Assembly: GCF_004001045.1 (NCBI RefSeq)
Contig: NZ_BIMK01000012.1
Location: 31,254-95,253 of the forward strand
Reading direction: 5' to 3'
DNA: 64,000 bases
DNA from: Paenibacillus chibensis
GTDB lineage: Bacteria > Bacillota > Bacilli > Paenibacillales > Paenibacillaceae
Position 1 is the stretch's first letter. Every line of letters starts with the position of its first letter. This document shows, one piece after another, positions 25,844-34,758 of this stretch. The position numbers and the translations under genes are program-made. The notes below the pieces were generated by a model. It searched no databases, was not told where the DNA came from, and was given only the letters and a program-made list of their open reading frames with translations.

Positions 25844-27905
25844 AACGGCCTTATTCCTTATTCTCGTTCTCTCTTTATTCCTGTTCGGAGCGGCTTACGC
25901 CGTCCTCGCTTGGCTCATGAGCCGGCAGAGGCAGGCGGTACAGCAGCATTTTCTCGGGAATCCGACTTTCAAGCGCCTCAGCATTCGTGAACGAAGCAGC
26001 CTATGGCTGCAAAAATGTTACGTCATCCTGTCGAAGACACCGCTTCTATCAGCATACTTGCGTAAGATCAGAAAAAGGCTGTCCGGTGTTCATGCTTATG
26101 ATGAAATCAAGCTGCGTCGCGAAACGGCGAAGATTACGCTGACTATTATTCTACTATTGGGACTATCGGCTATCATTCTTTTCTTGCTCAATCCCAGCAT
26201 CAGCTTTCTGCTTATCATTCTGCTTACCGCGATCATTCTGAACAGCCTCTTGATCGATATGTACGCGAATCGCTTGGAGAAACGCCTGCTGGTACAAATG
26301 GTCGATTTGTTCTCTGAAGTACGCCATCGCTACCAGCAGCACGAAATGATCGACGAAGCTCTGTATGAAGCTGCGGATACCGCGGGTTACGAGGCTGCAG
26401 CACATACGCGCAAAATCTATGAAGCGCTCAACGCTAAAGATCCGTCCCAAGCCCTTGAGAATTATTACGAAACAGCTCCCAACCGTTTTCTAAAAGCTTT
26501 CGCAGGCATTTCTTATTTAATCATGGAGTTTGGAGACAAAGTCAAGGAACAAGGCTCGATCTACTTGCAGGGGCTCAGCGGGTTGACCAAGGAAATCCAC
26601 TTGGAGATATTGCGTCGGGACAAGCTGGATTATTTATTGAAGGGACTGAACGTGATTGCGCTAGTCCCGGTGTTTTTTACAAAGCCGATCGAGAAGTGGG
26701 CACGAAGCAGCTTTCCGGCGATGGATCAATTTTATACCAGCAAATGGGGATATCTCACCAAAATATCGATTTATCTCGTCATTATTATTTCGTTTGTCCT
26801 GCTGCAGAGACTGCAGCAGGATCAGGAAACAACCTATCGAGCCAGGGGAAGCAAGAGAACTTGGGAGCATCTTCTTTCTTCCTTCGGCTTCCTAAAATGG
26901 ATAGCGGATTGGATGGCACCCAGGCCGGCAACGCCGGCGTATGCCAAGATCATAAGGCTGTTGAAGGAAAGCAGCACTCATCTACGGTACGAATGGTTTT
27001 ACATCCGAAGAATCGTGTTTTTTGCGGTAGCCTTTGCCGTCACTTTGTCAACGTTCTTCGTGCTGCACGAGACGGCGAAGAAGCACATTTTATATGATCC
27101 TGTAGCGGCTTCCGCCTTTTTCGGGCAAGTCTCCGTCGATCAAAAGAAGACAGGTCAAATCGCAAGTCATCGTGACCTGGAGGTGATGAAGGAAATGCGC
27201 ATGTCCCCCTCTGCAAGCTATGACGAGGTTGCCATGAGACTCAGCAAAAACGAAGCATCGAACCAGAATCAGGAAACATTAGCGGAAACGACCAACCGGA
27301 TTTTGCAAAAGATAAAGGCATATAACAACGAATATTTAAAATGGTGGGAAGTTCTGGGCGCATGTCTGGTGGGCTGGGTAGGATATCAATTTCCGCTTTG
27401 GCTGCTTCTGTTCCAGCGGAAAATTCGTTACATGGATATGCGGCATGAAGTTTATCAGTTTCAGACGGTCATCGCAATGCTGCGGGAAATGGAAAGAATC
27501 TCGGTAGAGGAAATTTTGGAGTGGATGAACCGGTTTGCGATTATTTTCAAAACGCCGATTCAGAAATGCGTTCTCCATTATGATCACGGTGCGGAGATGG
27601 CGCTGACGGCATTGAAGGAAGAGATTCCTCTGACTGAATTTCAAAGAATCGTGGACAAGCTGCTTCTCTGCGTCGAAAAGATTCCCATTGCCCGGGCCTT
27701 CGATGATTTGGAGAACGAGATGTCCTTCTACTTCGAGCAGCGGAAGCAGGAGTACGAGAAAATGATAGATACCAAGGCGGCGCTTGGAAAGATGCTTGGT
27801 TTTGCTCCGATGTACGCTCTGATTTTCCTGTATCTGGTCATTCCTCTCATTGCCATCAGCTTCATGCAAATGAACGTCTATTACGAACAAATCCAAAAAA
27901 TATAA
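25833..27905 (+). CDS. Fused TadB-TadC-like inner-membrane platform protein
   Basis: A 690-residue polytopic protein. Two T2SSF-like halves are apparent. The first has spans at about 8-27 and 105-150 and a cytoplasmic domain ending near a span at about 335. The second has spans near 395-415, 515-540 and 665-690, with a cytoplasmic domain (QFQTVIAMLREMERISVEEI) between the last two. TadB and TadC are normally separate proteins of about 300 residues each, so this looks like a fusion. The ATG at 25833 follows GGAGAT by six bases and overlaps the ATPase gene by 11 bases. Confidence 0.78.
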   Translation: MNIKTALFLILVLSLFLFGAAYAVLAWLMSRQRQAVQQHFLGNPTFKRLSIRERSSLWLQKCYVILSKTPLLSAYLRKIRKRLSGVHAYDEIKLRRETAKITLTIILLLGLSAIILFLLNPSISFLLIILLTAIILNSLLIDMYANRLEKRLLVQMVDLFSEVRHRYQQHEMIDEALYEAADTAGYEAAAHTRKIYEALNAKDPSQALENYYETAPNRFLKAFAGISYLIMEFGDKVKEQGSIYLQGLSGLTKEIHLEILRRDKLDYLLKGLNVIALVPVFFTKPIEKWARSSFPAMDQFYTSKWGYLTKISIYLVIIISFVLLQRLQQDQETTYRARGSKRTWEHLLSSFGFLKWIADWMAPRPATPAYAKIIRLLKESSTHLRYEWFYIRRIVFFAVAFAVTLSTFFVLHETAKKHILYDPVAASAFFGQVSVDQKKTGQIASHRDLEVMKEMRMSPSASYDEVAMRLSKNEASNQNQETLAETTNRILQKIKAYNNEYLKWWEVLGACLVGWVGYQFPLWLLLFQRKIRYMDMRHEVYQFQTVIAMLREMERISVEEILEWMNRFAIIFKTPIQKCVLHYDHGAEMALTALKEEIPLTEFQRIVDKLLLCVEKIPIARAFDDLENEMSFYFEQRKQEYEKMIDTKAALGKMLGFAPMYALIFLYLVIPLIAISFMQMNVYYEQIQKI

Positions 27906-27918
27906 GGAGTAATGTGAT

Positions 27919-28401
27919 ATGAATAACGCTTCCAGCGCACTCAAGGTGGCGGCCGGAATCTTCCTGACAATCGCCCTGATTACGATCGTTGTGATCCTTT
28001 TTATTTCCGCACAAGAGGCTACGAAAACCGCACAAAACAATTTTTCGGATATTCAGACGGAGTTGTCCCAAGCTGCATTCACGGTGTATGACGGTACGAG
28101 CATCAGCGGTTCTCAAGTGACGAACGCACTGCGCAAATTCAGGGATAAGGATCAGTTCGGCATCCTCGTCAAGACTGGTAAAAATAGAGATGGGCAGTGG
28201 TATGGAAACACGCTGTTCACTAACGATGAATTGACAAACGACAGATTCGGAGCCGTAGACGAAACGAAAAGAAGGACCGGAGATTTAAGGAACACGATAC
28301 TGGAATCGAGTAATGAATACGTTAACCCCAGCGGTAAATTCAAGGCTAGCGTTATCAAGGATAAATCGAATGTTGTGCGTGGTCTGATCTTCGAACAGTA
28401 G
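27919..28401 (+). CDS. Pilin-like single-span protein (hypothetical)
   Basis: A 160-residue protein with one N-terminal span at about residues 10-30 (VAAGIFLTIALITIVVILFI) and a polar exported or cytoplasmic domain of 130 residues. The layout recalls pseudopilins, but no G-F/E prepilin peptidase site is visible. AAGGAG precedes the start. It is the first of four such small proteins after the platform gene. Confidence 0.65.
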   Translation: MNNASSALKVAAGIFLTIALITIVVILFISAQEATKTAQNNFSDIQTELSQAAFTVYDGTSISGSQVTNALRKFRDKDQFGILVKTGKNRDGQWYGNTLFTNDELTNDRFGAVDETKRRTGDLRNTILESSNEYVNPSGKFKASVIKDKSNVVRGLIFEQ

Positions 28402-28428
28402 ACCAAAGAAAGGGACAACGGCATTGAC

Positions 28429-28836
28429 ATGAATGAAAATGTACAGCAGATGTTAACGCTTGGCGCAATGACAGCTCTGTTTCTGAGCGCCTGCTTTGTC
28501 GCGCTTGCATTGACCGGGCAGATAAACATGACATTGCATGAAGCCGCCTCCGTAGTAGGCGGACAGACCCAAAGCGTTCATTCCGGGATTCACACGTCCA
28601 AACCGGATACCTATACCGGTGCTCAAGCTATATTGATAGCGATAGAACAGCAAGAGAAGGGGATCGTCATCCAAGCGGACGGTATCCAAGTCACTCCGAA
28701 AAGTGCTCAGGAGCTCATGAAGGATTCCGTTTTTGAAGCTCAAAGCCGATATACGGCAACATACATACGCGATGGCAATGGTCAATTAACGGAAATCAGA
28801 TTTGCAAGGCTTCCGGCAGTGAAGGAGGATTTATGA
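28429..28836 (+). CDS. Small single-span protein of the Tad-like operon (hypothetical)
   Basis: A 135-residue protein with one span near residues 10-30 (LGAMTALFLSACFVALALTG) and a soluble domain of about 100 residues rich in Gln, Ser and Thr. It is not recognised. Its stop overlaps the next start (ATGA), which fits co-translation with its neighbours. Confidence 0.62.
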   Translation: MNENVQQMLTLGAMTALFLSACFVALALTGQINMTLHEAASVVGGQTQSVHSGIHTSKPDTYTGAQAILIAIEQQEKGIVIQADGIQVTPKSAQELMKDSVFEAQSRYTATYIRDGNGQLTEIRFARLPAVKEDL

Positions 28837-29387
28837 GCAACGCGGTATCGAAAATCGTAGCTGTCCTGCTCGCAGTCGCTTTGCTGTTCATTTATCCTGC
28901 TGCGGAGGCTTACCGCAAGCAGGATGATGTATCGCGGATAATCGTGAACAATGCTGTGACTCAGTTTGTGGACGCGGTTAGAAACAAGGGCTATTTATCG
29001 CCGGTGATGTATCAGGATTTTGTGAACGAAATGGCTGCATCCGGAAACGAAATGGAAATACAAATGGAGCATTTGCATAAACAATACACCCCGGTCTATA
29101 CGGACGCGTCCGATCCCAACACGTTTCAGCATGAGTTCGATGTTTCATATGCGGGCTACTATACGGCAGATATCATGTCGGTTCTGTTTCCTGACAACGA
29201 AACACCGAAAGATCGTGATATCCGTAAATACAAAATGAATGCAGGGGACTTTTTCAAAGTCACGATCCGCAACCCAAACCGTACGCCTGGCACAATCATG
29301 ATGGATTTTGTTACAGGATCTGATTCAGGCGTTGCGCCAGCCATGGCATACCGGTACGGAGGCATGGTGCTTAATGAAGATTACTGA
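28833..29387 (+). CDS. Exported or membrane-anchored protein of the Tad-like operon (hypothetical)
   Basis: A 184-residue protein with an N-terminal hydrophobic stretch (VSKIVAVLLAVALLFIYPAAEA) that could be a signal peptide with an A-x-A-like exit or an anchor. The rest is soluble and helical at first (ASGNEMEIQMEHLHKQ), then beta-rich. It is not recognised. It overlaps genes on both sides. Confidence 0.62.
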   Translation: MSNAVSKIVAVLLAVALLFIYPAAEAYRKQDDVSRIIVNNAVTQFVDAVRNKGYLSPVMYQDFVNEMAASGNEMEIQMEHLHKQYTPVYTDASDPNTFQHEFDVSYAGYYTADIMSVLFPDNETPKDRDIRKYKMNAGDFFKVTIRNPNRTPGTIMMDFVTGSDSGVAPAMAYRYGGMVLNEDY

Positions 29388-30366
29388 TTTTTCAATCCTC
29401 TTCATCATTCTATTCGTTCCCGTATTTCTAATCTGTGGTTTTCAAATCAGGGATCAGCAAACGGTGCAGGAACTCGAGAGGAAGTATGTCACAGCGCTCC
29501 GTACCGCCGTTCAAGACGGGGCCAGCGTGCTGAACACGAACGAGAAGCAGGAGTGGGAAGCCGGTTATGGATCCGTGAAATTTTTCCGGGCCGACAAAGA
29601 GCTGGCTCTGGCTGCCTTTTATAAAAGCTTGTATATAAATCTCGGAATCGAAGAGGATCTGCCCGCGCAGAAGCTGCTTGATTTGTACATCCCCGCCATT
29701 GCGGTCGTGGATTACGATGGCTATTACATTTATGCTGATGAGGAGTACTCGGGTAGCGATCGAGAGACGCTGGTCAGGCATGTGTGGAGCCCAAAGAAGC
29801 CGTATGCCTATACGGATGAACGAGGTAATCTCATACGTTTTACCTTGGATAATACGGTAGATGTCTATGATGCTGAAACCGGAGAATGGACGCATGGTCT
29901 GCAGTGGGAGATGCAGCCGTACTCGAACGTTCCGCTGATCGCCCACTCCGATGTGTTCGAGCAGGTGAAAAGGACGACCATCGTGCAGACGATCGAATCC
30001 GATTTGGCAAACGTGATTAACCGTCATAATGAATATGCAGCAAAGAACGGGGTTGCTTATGATTTCATGTTACCGCTCATCCCGGGCGAGGAATGGAACA
30101 ACTCCATCCAAGATATAGGAATAATGGCGTTCATCCAAGGCATGCCTGTAGGATCAGGCTATCTCAACAACTACGCGTTGGGCGGGGGGCGTTTAGTAGT
30201 CAATGACAGCATTTTTGCGGGAACAGATCCTGCTACGGGCATCCGCTATTTTGAGCGAGGGGACTGCCGGCAGGGCCTCAATATTGAAGAGACCTTCTCA
30301 TCTGCAAAGGAAGCCGCAAAACACGGTTATTTTGAACGCGGGTGCTTCCATAAGGATCTTCCATAA
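29374..30366 (+). CDS. Membrane-anchored protein, last gene of the Tad-like operon (hypothetical)
   Basis: A 330-residue protein with an N-terminal span (FSILFIILFVPVFLICGFQI), a helix and then a large beta-rich domain with an aromatic stretch around VVDYDGYYIYADEEYSG. Four cysteines would be extracellular if the anchor is N-in. It is not recognised, but the layout fits a TadE/TadG-like minor component. GGAGG lies 11 bases before the ATG at 29374, which overlaps the previous stop by 14 bases. The frame extends upstream inside the previous gene without a better start. Confidence 0.62.
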   Translation: MKITDFSILFIILFVPVFLICGFQIRDQQTVQELERKYVTALRTAVQDGASVLNTNEKQEWEAGYGSVKFFRADKELALAAFYKSLYINLGIEEDLPAQKLLDLYIPAIAVVDYDGYYIYADEEYSGSDRETLVRHVWSPKKPYAYTDERGNLIRFTLDNTVDVYDAETGEWTHGLQWEMQPYSNVPLIAHSDVFEQVKRTTIVQTIESDLANVINRHNEYAAKNGVAYDFMLPLIPGEEWNNSIQDIGIMAFIQGMPVGSGYLNNYALGGGRLVVNDSIFAGTDPATGIRYFERGDCRQGLNIEETFSSAKEAAKHGYFERGCFHKDLP

Positions 30367-30503
30367 AGATGACCCTGTCCCAGACTTCCAAGCTTATTTT
30401 ACGGTAAACTGTTTCTTATGATAAAATGAGTTCTTGAATGCCCGTTCACGGTCATGAAGAGCTGAAGCATGTATTTATCATAGACAGGAGCCACAACACA
30501 TAT

Positions 30504-32057
30504 ATGAGCTTGTTGACAGTTGAAAATGTAACCCATAATTTCGGAGACCGTACCTTGTTCAGAAACGTATCTTTCCGCCTTTTAGCCGGAGAGCACGTCG
30601 GTTTGGTCGGGGCAAACGGCGTGGGCAAGTCCACGCTCATGAATATTCTGACCGGTAAACAGTTGAAGGATGACGGCAAGGTGGAATGGACGCCCAAAGT
30701 TCGTTACGGGTATCTCGATCAGCATTCCAAGCTGACCCCAGGCAAGACGGTACGCGATGTTTTAAAGGACGCCTTCCTGCCGCTTTTGGAGCTGGAGAAG
30801 GAAATGATGATCATCACTGACAGAATGGCGGATGCCTCTCCCGAGGAGCTTGAAGTTTTGCTTGAACAAATGGGAGAGATTCAAGAGCAGCTTGAACTCG
30901 GTGATTTTTATATGATTGATGTGAAGGTCGAAGAAATGGCGAACGGTTTGGGTTTATCCGCCATCGGACTGGATCGCGATGTAACTGCACTGAGCGGCGG
31001 CCAGCGGACGAAGGTGCTGTTGGCCAAGCTGCTGCTGGAGAAGCCTACCGCGTTGCTGTTGGACGAACCTACGAACTATTTGGACGTGGAGCATATCGAT
31101 TGGCTGACGCAATATTTGAAATCTTATCCGTACGCCTTTATTCTGATTTCGCATGATACGGAATTCATGAATCAGGTTGTGGATGTGATCTATCATCTGG
31201 AATTTGCCAAGCTGACAAGATATTCGGCCAATTACGAAAAGTTTCTGGAGATGGCCGACATTTCGAAGAGCCAGCATATCGATGCCTACGAGAAGCAGCA
31301 GGAGTACATTAAAAAGCAGGAAGACTTCATCCAGCGAAACAAGGCTCGCGCTTCCACATCCGGGCGTGCGAAAAGCCGTGAAAAACAGTTGAATCGCATT
31401 GACCTCATCGACAAGCCGGAGGAAGCGGCTAAGCCGGTATTTCAATTCAAAGAAGCTCGTGCAAGCGGGAAAACCGTTTTTGAAGGTACCGATTTTGAGA
31501 TCGGGTATACCCATGCTTTGCTCCCTCAAATGAGCATGACGATAGAACGCGGGGATAAGATTGCCATCGTGGGCTGCAACGGGGTCGGCAAATCGACTTT
31601 GCTGAAGACCATCATAGGCAAAATCCCTCCGATCAGCGGCAAAACATACCTCGGTGATTACTTGCAGCCGGCATATTTTGAGCAGGAGGTCCGTCCTGGG
31701 AATATGACGCCAATCGATGACGTGTGGAATGAATTTTCCTCACTGAACCAGCATGAGGTCCGGGCGCACCTCGCCCGCTGCGGATTGAAAAATGAGCATA
31801 TCACGCGTCCGCTGAACATGCTCAGCGGTGGCGAGCAGGCTAAAGTACGGCTGTGCAAGCTCATGATGCGCGAATCGAACTGGATATTGTTTGACGAACC
31901 GACCAATCACCTGGATGTGATCGCCAAGTCGGAGCTGAAGCGTGCATTACGGGAATACAAAGGGACCATCCTGCTCGTCTCCCATGAGCCGGATTTCTAT
32001 GAAGATTGGGTTACGAAGACCTGGAACGTGGAAGAATGGTCTCAACAGAAGGCATAA
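30504..32057 (+). CDS. ABC-F family ATPase (YfmM-like)
   Basis: A 517-residue cytoplasmic protein with two ABC domains and no membrane part. The first has GANGVGKST, LSGGQRTK and LLLDEPTNYLD. The second has GCNGVGKST, LSGGEQAK and ILFDEPTNHLD. A charged helical linker (YEKQQEYIKKQEDFIQRNKAR) joins them. ABC-F proteins act on the ribosome, as translation factors or in antibiotic protection. The N-terminal sequence is closest in memory to Bacillus YfmM. The start at 30504 follows ACAGGAG by 13 bases; upstream in-frame codons have no such site. Confidence 0.92.
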   Translation: MSLLTVENVTHNFGDRTLFRNVSFRLLAGEHVGLVGANGVGKSTLMNILTGKQLKDDGKVEWTPKVRYGYLDQHSKLTPGKTVRDVLKDAFLPLLELEKEMMIITDRMADASPEELEVLLEQMGEIQEQLELGDFYMIDVKVEEMANGLGLSAIGLDRDVTALSGGQRTKVLLAKLLLEKPTALLLDEPTNYLDVEHIDWLTQYLKSYPYAFILISHDTEFMNQVVDVIYHLEFAKLTRYSANYEKFLEMADISKSQHIDAYEKQQEYIKKQEDFIQRNKARASTSGRAKSREKQLNRIDLIDKPEEAAKPVFQFKEARASGKTVFEGTDFEIGYTHALLPQMSMTIERGDKIAIVGCNGVGKSTLLKTIIGKIPPISGKTYLGDYLQPAYFEQEVRPGNMTPIDDVWNEFSSLNQHEVRAHLARCGLKNEHITRPLNMLSGGEQAKVRLCKLMMRESNWILFDEPTNHLDVIAKSELKRALREYKGTILLVSHEPDFYEDWVTKTWNVEEWSQQKA

Positions 32058-32083
32058 TTGGCAAAAGATTTAGCATTAGAACT

Positions 32084-32116
32084 GCCGTATTCTCGTTATG
32101 GGAATGCGGCTTTTTA
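32084..32116 (+). terminator. Terminator after the ABC-F gene
   Basis: GCCGTATTC pairs with GAATGCGGC (one G-U pair) followed by TTTTTA. It ends just before the ribosome site of the next gene. Confidence 0.72.
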
Positions 32117-32133
32117 TCGAAGGAGATGCAGGC

Positions 32134-33165
32134 ATGAACACCGGAGAAGACCGTTATTCCAGACAGGAACGTTTTATCCCGTTTGGAGTGGAAGGACAGC
32201 GTAAGCTGGGAGAAAGCCATGTATTGATTATCGGAGCAGGCGCGCTCGGAACCTCGATCGCCGAAACGCTGGCAAGGGCCGGTGTGGGGCATCTGACGAT
32301 TGCCGACCGCGATTATGTCGAGTGGAGCAATCTGCAGCGGCAGCAGCTTTTTTCCGAAGAGGACGCAAGCTTGAGACTGCCCAAAGCAATCGCTGCCAAG
32401 CAAAGGCTGGAAGCAATCAACTCCTTGATTCAAATCGACAGCCATGTCATGGACGTCAAGCTGGAAGAGCTAGAGTCGTTGATTCACGGTGTGGATCTGA
32501 TCATGGATGGAACGGATAACTTTGATACACGGTTGCTTATCAATGACGCATCGCAAAAATATAACATCCCCTGGATTTATGGCGGTTGTGTCGGGAGTTA
32601 CGGCATCACCTATACGATTATACCGGGTCAGACGCCATGCCTGAACTGTCTGCTGGGAACCGTACCGCTTGGTGGAGATACGTGCGATACGGCGGGAATT
32701 ATCCCCCAAGCGGTGCAGGTGGTCACCGCGCATCAAACGACGGAGGCGATGAAGCTTCTCAGCGGACATCCGGAAGCGCTTCGTGATAAACTGTTAACCT
32801 TTGATCTGTGGAGGAATGAATCGATGTCGATGGGAGTGAAGCATGCCCGAAAGGAGGACTGCCTCTCCTGCGGAAGCGATCGGACATACCCTTATCTTTC
32901 CGCTTCCCATCTTGAAAAAGCCGATGTATTGTGCGGTAGGGATACCGTTCAAATCCGTCCAGGCAAAAAGCAGTCCATCAGCCTGCAGGAAACGGCCGAC
33001 AGACTGGCTAGGCTGGGAGAAGGCAAGGTGGAGAGCAATCCGTTTTTGGTATCCTTCACCACAGGCGAGCAGCGCCTAGTCATTTTCGCGGATGGCAGAG
33101 CGTTGGTTCATGGAACCAAAGACATTGCTCAGGCAAGATCCTTATATCACCGTTATATGGGATAA
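32134..33165 (+). CDS. ThiF/MoeB-family adenylyltransferase
   Basis: A 343-residue E1-like enzyme that adenylates the C-terminus of a ubiquitin-like sulfur carrier (ThiS or MoaD). The nucleotide site is IIGAGALGTSIAETLARAG, followed by DRDYVEWSNLQRQ (Arg finger region) and TDNFDTRLLIND. A catalytic Cys candidate lies near GDTCDTAG, and zinc cysteines occur as CLNCLLG and CLSCG. The last 80 residues form an extra domain. No thi or moa genes lie beside it, so the carrier is unknown. AGGAGA lies seven bases before the ATG at 32134. Confidence 0.88.
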   Translation: MNTGEDRYSRQERFIPFGVEGQRKLGESHVLIIGAGALGTSIAETLARAGVGHLTIADRDYVEWSNLQRQQLFSEEDASLRLPKAIAAKQRLEAINSLIQIDSHVMDVKLEELESLIHGVDLIMDGTDNFDTRLLINDASQKYNIPWIYGGCVGSYGITYTIIPGQTPCLNCLLGTVPLGGDTCDTAGIIPQAVQVVTAHQTTEAMKLLSGHPEALRDKLLTFDLWRNESMSMGVKHARKEDCLSCGSDRTYPYLSASHLEKADVLCGRDTVQIRPGKKQSISLQETADRLARLGEGKVESNPFLVSFTTGEQRLVIFADGRALVHGTKDIAQARSLYHRYMG

Positions 33166-33197
33166 GTATTTCATATTCAACCCATTATGCATTCCAC

Positions 33198-33227
33198 AAC
33201 CATTCCTTATTGAAGGAATGGTTTTTT
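33198..33227 (+). terminator. Terminator after the ThiF-like gene
   Basis: AACCATTCCTT pairs perfectly with AAGGAATGGTT around a four-base loop, then TTTT. Confidence 0.88.
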
Positions 33228-33292
33228 ACTTGAACGGCAACGCTATGTAAAAGGGTAGGCAAAAGGATGTTTGAAAGAAATCAGGTGATGCA

Positions 33293-33988
33293 ATGCATGA
33301 AAGGCTTCTCGTCATAGGGGATTTCTTGATGGAGGTCCAATTATTGAAGGCTCTTCACGATGAAGGATACGCAATCAAGGTTGTATCAACCGAGCATGAA
33401 GCGCTGCGCGCCATCAGCCGGGATGAATTGGATATGCTGCTGCTTGAGCGGCCATGTCATTCAACGAATTCATTACATAAAATGATGAAGGCATTTTTAA
33501 GGGAACAGGGGAACCGGCCGTTTCCCATTATTTTGTTCGTGGATGAGGCCAGTCCATCAGCCGTCGTTGAGGGTTTGGGAGCAGGCGCAAATGATGTCGT
33601 CCCCATAGCAGTGGGGAAGGAGGAGCTGCTGGCAAGGATCCGGAATCTGCTGGGTATTTTTCGCATAGAAAATGAGCGAAGCAGCCAGCAGGTTGTGATT
33701 GACGATTTGATTATTGATCCAGGCAGCCGAAAGGTCAGAAGAGGCGATACTGAACTGTCATTGACCGTCAAGGAATTCGATCTGCTGCTATATTTGGCGA
33801 GACATGTTAATCGGGTATGTACGCGTGAAGAAATTTTAAAAAAGGTGTGGGATTATGATTTTCATATGGGAACGAACGTGGTGGATGTCTACATCCGGCA
33901 TTTGCGCACCAAAATGGATAAAGGTTTCAGCAAAAAATTGATTCAATCGGTACGCGGTGTGGGTTATATAATAAAAGAAGGCGAGTAA
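33293..33988 (+). CDS. OmpR-type DNA-binding regulator with degenerate receiver
   Basis: A 231-residue transcription regulator. The C-terminal winged helix is intact (LSLTVKEFDLLLYLARHVNRV ... VDVYIRHLRTKMD ... VRGVGYIIKE). The N-terminal receiver has lost key residues: LLVIGDF has one acidic residue where two are usual, MLLLERP has Glu at the phospho-acceptor place, the Ser/Thr position is Val (ILFVDE), and the KP switch is replaced by VVPIAV. No histidine kinase lies beside it, so it may act without phosphorylation. AGGTGA precedes the ATG. Confidence 0.88.
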   Translation: MHERLLVIGDFLMEVQLLKALHDEGYAIKVVSTEHEALRAISRDELDMLLLERPCHSTNSLHKMMKAFLREQGNRPFPIILFVDEASPSAVVEGLGAGANDVVPIAVGKEELLARIRNLLGIFRIENERSSQQVVIDDLIIDPGSRKVRRGDTELSLTVKEFDLLLYLARHVNRVCTREEILKKVWDYDFHMGTNVVDVYIRHLRTKMDKGFSKKLIQSVRGVGYIIKEGE

Positions 33989-34009
33989 GTTTTTAACTTA
34001 CCGCCTTCT
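33976..34009 (-). terminator. Terminator of the NlpC/P60 gene, overlapping the regulator's 3' end
   Basis: AGAAGGCGAGTAAGTT pairs with AACTTACCGCCTTCT (one bulge). On the minus strand a T-rich run (TTTATTAT) follows the hairpin. The hairpin includes the last codons and stop of the plus-strand regulator, so it may also end that transcript. Confidence 0.72.
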
Positions 34010-34015
34010 CTCGTA

Positions 34016-34540
34016 CTAAAGTACGCGACGTGCTTTCAGGTATGTTCTTTTCCAGTTGCCGGAGTTCAGATCGGAAATCGTTACCCCAGGAGAACCGTAG
34101 GTGTGCAAAATTTTACCGTTGCCTGCATACACAGCGACATGGGTTACGTTTTTGCCGTTAGCTCTGCTGCCGCTGGAGAAAAATACGAGATCGCCAGGCT
34201 TCAGATTGGCTTTGGAAACCGCAACGCCTGCTTTCGACTGGGCTACGGACGTGCGGGGAAGAGTTACACCGTATTTGCCAAAGATGTATTTCGTGAATGA
34301 AGAGCAGTCAAAGACTTTGGTTGTGCTGGTAGATGCGCCAAATTTATAGGGAGTACCCATAAACTTTTTACCGTAATTCACAATGGATTGTCCCTTTGTG
34401 GAAGCTTGGGACGATGAGGATACCGATTTGGAAGAAGATGCTTCCGTCACTTCGGCTCCGGTTGCCATCATGGCTGTAAAACCGATCGATGCACATAACC
34501 CTACGGCTACTAATTTTTGGATTAGATGTTTTTGCTTCAT
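34016..34540 (-). CDS. NlpC/P60 cell-wall endopeptidase
   Basis: A 174-residue exported peptidoglycan hydrolase. A signal peptide (basic start, core ending near ATGAEVTEA) is followed by a Ser-rich linker and a C-terminal NlpC/P60 domain. The catalytic Cys is in FDCSSFTKYIF, the His in VTHVAVYAG and the third polar His in ILHTYG. It should cut D-gamma-Glu to diaminopimelate links in stem peptides. There are no SH3 or LysM binding repeats, so it is the short form. GGAGGT precedes its start. Confidence 0.93.
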   Translation of the reverse strand: MKQKHLIQKLVAVGLCASIGFTAMMATGAEVTEASSSKSVSSSSQASTKGQSIVNYGKKFMGTPYKFGASTSTTKVFDCSSFTKYIFGKYGVTLPRTSVAQSKAGVAVSKANLKPGDLVFFSSGSRANGKNVTHVAVYAGNGKILHTYGSPGVTISDLNSGNWKRTYLKARRVL

Positions 34541-34724
34541 GTTGTATGACCTCCAAATTTCGTTTTCTTTCAGGCTCGTTTCCGAGTATAACAGTTTTGT
34601 AACAGCCTAAATTATGGATAGCATACCTCAAACCCTTGCAGTTCTAGGGGATATTCCCTTTTATTAAAAAACGATTAAAAGTTACAAAAAATTAAGATAT
34701 TGCTTGCCTGCTAAACGTAAAAAT

Positions 34725-34758
34725 AAGAAAAACCCTTGATTTATCAAGGGTTTTTCTT
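34725..34758. terminator. Perfect palindromic terminator
   Basis: AAGAAAAACCCTTGAT and its exact reverse complement are separated by two bases, giving T-runs on both strands. It lies 180 bases downstream of thiN (minus strand), which it probably terminates. Confidence 0.8.
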
